Below are positions 6,439 to 10,854 of a DNA stretch of 10,854 bases, in pieces. Positions within the stretch are counted from its first letter, which is position 1. The number at the start of each line of letters is the position of its first letter. The DNA is from CAZPHU01 sp964419255 (GTDB lineage Bacteria > Fibrobacterota > Chitinivibrionia > Chitinivibrionales > CAYFVL01): assembly GCA_964419255.1 (NCBI GenBank), contig CAYQOU010000093.1, forward strand, positions 1-10,854, read 5' to 3'. The notes under the pieces were generated by a model, which worked only from the letters and a program-made list of their open reading frames with translations, did not search any database and was not told the origin of the DNA. The translations under genes were made by a program, and so were the position numbers.

Positions 6439-7169
6439 AACAGTGGATCGCTTTTTGGAGCATTCTTCATAAAGATATACGCACCTACTATCTCAAACCG
6501 CCCAACATGAGCTGGGGAATCATTTTCCCGCTTGCCTGGACGCTGATGTTTTTCATCCGCTCCGGAGGCGAAATGGACCTTCGCACCATTTTGCCGGGAG
6601 TCATAGCCATGTCGATTCTTTTCGGAACGACCTCTCTTCTGGCGGTGACAATAACGTTTGAGAAGAAGGGACGCTCTTTCGAGCGACTGTTGCTGGCGCC
6701 GATTTCTCTGGAAGCGCTCATGCTGGCCAAAACCGGTGGGGCAATACTTTTCGGCGCGCTAAATGCGTTTGTTCCTCTTCTGATCGCTGCATTCATTCTC
6801 GATCTGGGTTCGGTGTCCTGGCCCGCACTTATTACAGGCGTGCTGCTCACCTCGATCGTATCGACGTTTCTGGGGCTGTTTATCGCCGTTGCGGTAAAGG
6901 AGGTGTTTGAGGCACAAACGTTTTCCAATTTTTTCCGCTTTCCGATGATTTTTCTCTGCGGGCTTTTTTTCCCTATCGAGCAGCTTCCCGTCTTTCTTCG
7001 CCCGCTCTCCTATGCGCTGCCGCTGACCTATGGTGCCGATGTGTTGCGGGGGGCGATCAACCAATCGTCACACATCCGTTTCTCCGTCAGTATACTGGTG
7101 CTGACGACGTTTTGTACCGCACTTTTTTTGCTCAGTTTGCGTAATATTCGTAAAAAATGGATAGTATGA
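6435..7169 (+). CDS. ABC-2 type transporter permease
   Basis: A 244-residue integral membrane protein of the ABC-2 family. Six likely transmembrane helices lie at about 25-42, 52-75, 101-123, 128-152, 166-183 and 216-235. The segment E76-K-K-G-R-S-F-E-R-L-L-L-A-P after helix 2 is the coupling-helix region that contacts the ATPase in this family. The FFRFPMIFLCGLFFPIEQLP stretch (166-185), followed by LSYALPLTYGADVLRG, is the family's conserved C-terminal signature. Its start codon overlaps the ATPase stop codon, and the pair would assemble as a 2+2 half-transporter complex in the inner membrane. It is the last gene of the operon; the next gene is convergent, with its stop 64 bases away. No clear terminator is visible between them. 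Confidence 0.92.
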   Translation: MKQWIAFWSILHKDIRTYYLKPPNMSWGIIFPLAWTLMFFIRSGGEMDLRTILPGVIAMSILFGTTSLLAVTITFEKKGRSFERLLLAPISLEALMLAKTGGAILFGALNAFVPLLIAAFILDLGSVSWPALITGVLLTSIVSTFLGLFIAVAVKEVFEAQTFSNFFRFPMIFLCGLFFPIEQLPVFLRPLSYALPLTYGADVLRGAINQSSHIRFSVSILVLTTFCTALFLLSLRNIRKKWIV

Positions 7170-7232
7170 GCGATACGTCAACAGTGAGTCTACGCCGTGC
7201 GAATCCATGACAGCTTCCGGGATAAGCTTCAA

Positions 7233-9899
7233 TCATCTATGCCCCTGCGGCTGCTTGGCGCCGGCAACGAGCGCATTTCCGCGAATCAGTTTATCCAGCT
7301 CCGCCACAACCAGAGCCGTGGCGCCGGCCACAATTGTCAGCAGCCAGGTGAATCCATCAAGCGGCTCGGTTTTAAGCAGAAATTGAAGCGGTCCCCAGTG
7401 CAGCGCCGCCAACTGGGCCAGAATCGACAAAGCAAGGCTTGCCAGAAGAACCCGGTTTGAGAAGAATGGGGTTCGAAAAACCGAACGCTGCAGCGAGCGC
7501 GAGTTCCAGGCGTTGATGAACTGGAACATGACCACCGTATTGACTGCAGCCGTTCGCGCATACGACAGCTCTCGCGTTGAGCTCAGCATATACCGGAACA
7601 CAAATAATGCCACAACCGCCATGACAATGCCCAAAGCCGCCATTCTGGCTGCGACATGGAGGGTAAAAACGTTTTCTTTTGGTTGTCGCGGGGGGCGCTT
7701 ATGGACTTGCCCCTCTGCCGGTTCAAACGCCAGGGCCAGATCCTGAAGGCCGTTGGTGACCAGGTTGATCCACAGCACCTGCGTAGCAAGAAACGGCAAC
7801 TGAAAGCCCATAAAAAGCGAACTGATCACCGCAAGCGAAATACCCGTGCTCGAGGTTAGAAGAAACAAGGAGACCTTTCGGATATTGTCAAAAATCACCC
7901 GCCCCACCTTGACCGCCTCGAATATCGATGCAAAATTATCGTCCCGCAGCACCATATCGGCCGCCTCACGAGCCACATCGGTGCCCACCTTACCCATGGC
8001 AATGCCGATGTTTGCCTTTTTCAGTGCGGGCGCATCGTTGACCCCGTCGCCGGTAACCGCAACCGTGTTGCCCCGTTTCTGCAGCGCATCGACTATAGCC
8101 AGCTTGTGATGCGGCGCAACGCGGGCGTACACGGCAGTCTTATGAGCATTTTCCCGTAAAAAATGTTCCCCCTTACTGTCGATTTCCTTCCCGGTTATTG
8201 CAGTATCACCAGGCTGCATGATATCTATCTTCCGGGCGATCGAAGAGGCGGTTACCTTATGATCCCCGGTTATCATAACTACTTTCATACCCGCCTGCTG
8301 CGCTCCCTTTATGGCCTCGATCGCACTTTGCCGCGGTGGATCGATGATTCCCTGAAAGCCGACAAATTCGAGGCCCGATTCCACCTCTTTCTCGATATCG
8401 ATGTCGGAACCGTCGCCTTGGAGCTTTTTCACCCCGAACCCCAGAACCCGCAATCCATCTTCAAGCAGGTGGTTGGCCTGCTCATGAAGCTCCCGGCTGT
8501 CGCCGGCATTGGCGAATGTAAGCATCCGTTCGGGCGCACCCTTGACAAATAAGCTGCATTCGCCGTTTTTTCTATAAAGAGATGCCATATACTTGCGATC
8601 GGAACTGAATGGTATCTCGTCGACAAACTCCCAGGCATAGGCGCTTTCCTCAAGGTCAATGCCATAGCGCCTCGCAGCAACCAGCAAGGCTCCCTCAGTC
8701 GGATCACCCTGGATTTTCCACTCGCCACCCTCACGATACAGTGATGCGCTGTTGCACAGCGCCCCCGTTAGCAGTACCCGCTCCAGCTCGTCATTGTGCT
8801 CGATTTCCTCATCGTCCTGATATATCTTACCCCGCGGCTCATAGCCGTTGCCGTCGATACGAAACAGCTTGCCGCCCGTATAAACCTTCACAACGGACAT
8901 CCGGTTTTCGGTGATCGTACCGGTCTTGTCGGAGCAGATGATATTGCAGCTACCCAGCGTCTCGACCGCGATGAGCTTTCGGACAATAGCATTTCGCCGT
9001 GCCATGCGCTGCAGCCCCACAGCCATGGTAACGGTGACCACTATCGGCAACCCCTCGGGGATAACAGCCACGGTGATTGATATACCGAAAAGCACCATCT
9101 CCACCAGATCCCGTCCGGTTGCAATGCCAATCAGCACCACAATTGTCGCCAGCGTCAATGCGACAACGCCTATTATCTGCGTTAAAACGGTAAGGCGACG
9201 TTGAAGCGGCGTTGTTTCCTTTTCGGTTTGTTCCACTTCCCGCGAAATATTGCCCAGCTGTGACCTGCCACCGGTAGCGGTTATTATCGCCTTACCGGCA
9301 CCGCCGGTGACCACCGTGCCCATAAAAGACATATTGGCCTGATCGGCTATCGGCACGTGCTCTTCGGAAATCACCCCAGAGCTTTTCTGCGCCGGTGTCG
9401 ACTCGCCCGTCATCATCGATTCATCAATTTCCAGATCCCGCGTTTCAAACAGGCGCCCATCGGCGGGAACCTTGTTTCCCGCTGTTAATACGACGATATC
9501 ACCCGGTACCAGCTTGCCTGATTCGATACGGATCTCTTCGCCGTTTCGAACGACCAATGATTTCGACACACCCATTCTTTTCAGCGCCTGCATGGCCTTA
9601 TCGGCTTTGAATTCCTGCACGAAGCCGATTATCGCGTTTAATATCACGACTGCGAGTATGACCGCCATGTCGATATACTCTGCAATAAACATGGTGACGA
9701 TCGCAGCGACAATCAGAATAATAACCAGAGGGTCTTTGAACTGACCGGCAAGGATTATCCAGGGGGGCTTGGCTCCCTTGCCTTGTATCTGGTTGGGCCC
9801 GTATTCCTGATACCGACGGTCGGCTTCATCGGTCGACAGCCCATGCTCGCTGGTGTGCAGCTCTTTCCAGACCTCTTCGACACTCTTGCGGTAGAACAT
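7233..9899 (-). CDS. P2A-type cation-transporting ATPase (Ca2+-ATPase-like)
   Basis: An 888-residue P-type ATPase of the SERCA-like group. The ATG at 9899 has GAGGAG 9 bases upstream, and the protein then starts with the cation-ATPase N-terminal domain (SVEEVWKELHTSEHGLS); the open frame extends to 9971 without a better start. In order: actuator motif T164-G-E-S, helix M4 with P281-E-G-L, phosphorylation site D324-K-T-G-T, nucleotide-binding KGAPE (453-457), TGD (544-546), and hinge motif T616-G-D-G-V-N-D622. The C-terminal cation-ATPase domain follows with helices M5-M10. In M6 the sequence N712-L-V-T-N716-G-L-Q-D replaces SERCA's N796-L-V-T-D800-G. In M5 the positions matching SERCA N768 and E771 are Ser 684 and Ile 687. 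These changes argue against canonical two-Ca2+ transport. It is transcribed alone, convergent with the ABC operon. Confidence 0.93.
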   Translation of the reverse strand: MFYRKSVEEVWKELHTSEHGLSTDEADRRYQEYGPNQIQGKGAKPPWIILAGQFKDPLVIILIVAAIVTMFIAEYIDMAVILAVVILNAIIGFVQEFKADKAMQALKRMGVSKSLVVRNGEEIRIESGKLVPGDIVVLTAGNKVPADGRLFETRDLEIDESMMTGESTPAQKSSGVISEEHVPIADQANMSFMGTVVTGGAGKAIITATGGRSQLGNISREVEQTEKETTPLQRRLTVLTQIIGVVALTLATIVVLIGIATGRDLVEMVLFGISITVAVIPEGLPIVVTVTMAVGLQRMARRNAIVRKLIAVETLGSCNIICSDKTGTITENRMSVVKVYTGGKLFRIDGNGYEPRGKIYQDDEEIEHNDELERVLLTGALCNSASLYREGGEWKIQGDPTEGALLVAARRYGIDLEESAYAWEFVDEIPFSSDRKYMASLYRKNGECSLFVKGAPERMLTFANAGDSRELHEQANHLLEDGLRVLGFGVKKLQGDGSDIDIEKEVESGLEFVGFQGIIDPPRQSAIEAIKGAQQAGMKVVMITGDHKVTASSIARKIDIMQPGDTAITGKEIDSKGEHFLRENAHKTAVYARVAPHHKLAIVDALQKRGNTVAVTGDGVNDAPALKKANIGIAMGKVGTDVAREAADMVLRDDNFASIFEAVKVGRVIFDNIRKVSLFLLTSSTGISLAVISSLFMGFQLPFLATQVLWINLVTNGLQDLALAFEPAEGQVHKRPPRQPKENVFTLHVAARMAALGIVMAVVALFVFRYMLSSTRELSYARTAAVNTVVMFQFINAWNSRSLQRSVFRTPFFSNRVLLASLALSILAQLAALHWGPLQFLLKTEPLDGFTWLLTIVAGATALVVAELDKLIRGNALVAGAKQPQGHR

Positions 9900-10427
9900 C
9901 AATACAGACTCCTCATTGGGATTGGAGATTGGCAGTATTACATTAATCGTGCACTCATTGTGCGAAAACAAAGTGTTCTTTCACGATTTGCACCAAAACA
10001 GCGATGCACAGGTGGTTAAAGTTCATTAGCAAGTATTGTACCTGGACGCAAGCTCATACATTGGAAACCGCCCCGGCCGCCCCTTCTGAAAGCATCCCCG
10101 CTCGGCTGAGACGCAATCGGCTCCCGACATGCAGATGAGCGCAGCGAAGCATAAACCAAACCGAGCCGTTTTATATCGATATCAACGGCACCTCTTCCAC
10201 TGAAAAATGCCATTTATCTTCCAGAAGTTGGCGCAGGAGAGCCGCTCATCCAGAAAACTTAGTAGACCTGTGCCGCTGCCTGTCAATGACAGTCGGATCA
10301 TCGTGGAGCATGTTTGCCATATACCCGCCCCCGGTATTTCACACGATTGCTTGAATTCTTATGTTCAAAGGGATAGCGGTACGGATAGCCGCGAGAAAGT
10401 CGCTCGGTACCGGTTTTATGTTCCTGG
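9900..10427. other. intergenic region upstream of two divergent genes
   Basis: About 530 bases with no convincing gene lie between the ATPase start and the sensor-like gene on the right. Open frames of 65 codons (minus, 10016-10213) and 76 codons (plus, 10207-10437) exist but lack ribosome binding sites, domains and protein-like composition, and the second runs into the promoter at 10428. The stretch 10108-10167 contains CGGCTC and GAGCCG as a wide inverted repeat around a GC-rich section; it may be an intergenic repeat. The ATPase promoter is probably in 9930-10020, but no consensus pair is clear. Confidence 0.4.
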
Positions 10428-10456
10428 TTGGAACTGATGGAGCTAAAAGGTATAAT
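10428..10456 (+). promoter_or_regulatory. near-consensus sigma-70 promoter of the sensor-like gene
   Basis: TTGGAA (10428-10433), a 17-base spacer and a perfect TATAAT (10451-10456) form a good sigma-70-type promoter. Transcription would start near 10463, leaving a 5' leader of about 20 bases that holds AGGAGG (10471-10476), 5 bases before the ATG at 10482. Position, spacing and the strong ribosome binding site support the gene start to the right. Confidence 0.7.
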
Positions 10457-10481
10457 AAGATTTCTTCAGCAGGAGGAGTTG

Positions 10482-10854
10482 ATGAACTATTATCTGGCCG
10501 CTAAAAAGGTACTCTTCTCAAAACAGTACTACATCACGGCCAAGATCATACCCATTTCCGGGTACGTGGGGGCTTCCGCTCATATAGTATTCTATTTTTT
10601 GTGTGTTGCCCAGGGGTACTGGGAGTTCGTTTATGCTCAGGCTGATTATGGCGGCTCTTTGGGTGCCGTTTCTGCTCTTCCCCCGGAGCAAAAATCTGAA
10701 AGCCGCTCACAAATGTTACTGGGAAACAGCTCTCTTTATCTCCCTTCCTCTTTTCTTCTGTTACATGTTTCTCAAAAACGAATTCGTCACGTACTGGTAC
10801 ATCTCTCTGTTATGGGCGTGCCTGATTTATGGAATAATGGCCGGAAAAGCATAT
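10482..10854 (+). pseudogene. N-terminal part of CqsS/LqsS-like sensor, frameshifted and cut by window edge
   Basis: The gene starts at ATG 10482 behind AGGAGG. The first 48 codons (to 10625) encode a hydrophilic start and a first membrane helix ending GYWE. Skipping one base at 10626 and reading on from 10627 gives 76 more open codons to the window end. These carry LRLIMAALWVPFLLFPR, a YWETALFISLPLFFCYMFLKN stretch and YWYISLLWACLIYGIM. This alternation of helices, with LP-x-FF-x-YM-x-x-x-N and a following Trp, resembles the polytopic input domain of the CqsS/LqsS autoinducer sensor kinases. Without the shift the frame also stays open but gives a Ser/Gln-rich, non-membrane sequence that breaks the pattern. 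The kinase domains would lie beyond the window. It is either a disrupted gene or an assembly or sequencing error of one extra T in GAGTTCG; the family is recognised by pattern only. Confidence 0.6.

Noticed and set aside
10207..10437. 76-codon plus-strand open frame before the sensor-like gene
   Set aside because: It has no ribosome binding site, no domain, and its end overlaps a near-consensus promoter that fits the next gene.

Overview
The window looks like a chromosomal stretch of a Gram-negative bacterium of moderate GC content that I cannot place taxonomically. The Gram-negative reading rests on a LapA-type inner-membrane protein, a DsbA-like periplasmic thioredoxin-fold protein and two small Sec-exported proteins. 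There are no rRNA or tRNA genes, no CRISPR array and no intact insertion sequence. Most of the content is a mix of envelope, transport and regulatory genes in short operons.

Layout. Positions 77-1016 (minus) hold two adjacent genes for small secreted proteins that are paralogues of each other; the upstream one carries an extra C-terminal Sm/SH3-like small-barrel module. Divergent from them (plus) come an ECF-like sigma factor that has region 2 but no region 4 (1319-1753) and a DsbA-like thioredoxin-fold protein with a degenerate CcmH-like N-terminal segment (1941-2795). After a gene-free gap of about 320 bp come a LapA-domain membrane protein (3119-3355) and a B12-binding-type radical SAM protein (3416-4882). 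A 14-bp degenerate tandem repeat (4984-5047) and a promoter overlapped by a dyad (5061-5091) precede a tight, overlapping three-gene operon: ArsR-family repressor, ABC ATPase, ABC-2 permease (5106-7169). Convergent to it on the minus strand is a large P2A-type cation ATPase (7233-9899). About 500 bp without a convincing gene follows, then a near-consensus promoter and the start of a gene for a polytopic sensor resembling the CqsS/LqsS autoinducer-kinase input domain. That reading frame is broken by one extra base near 10626 and runs off the end of the window.

How the parts fit. The ArsR-ABC operon is a self-contained, probably autoregulated efflux module whose repressor has a Cys-rich tail, suggesting metal or thiol sensing. 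The P-type ATPase next to it is a separate transcription unit. The sigma-like gene and the thioredoxin-fold gene share a strand but are 187 bp apart, so a functional link is only a guess. The most interesting points are the tandem secreted paralogues with the barrel module, the region-4-less sigma factor, the ATPase with altered cation-site residues and the frameshifted quorum-sensing-like receptor at the right edge.
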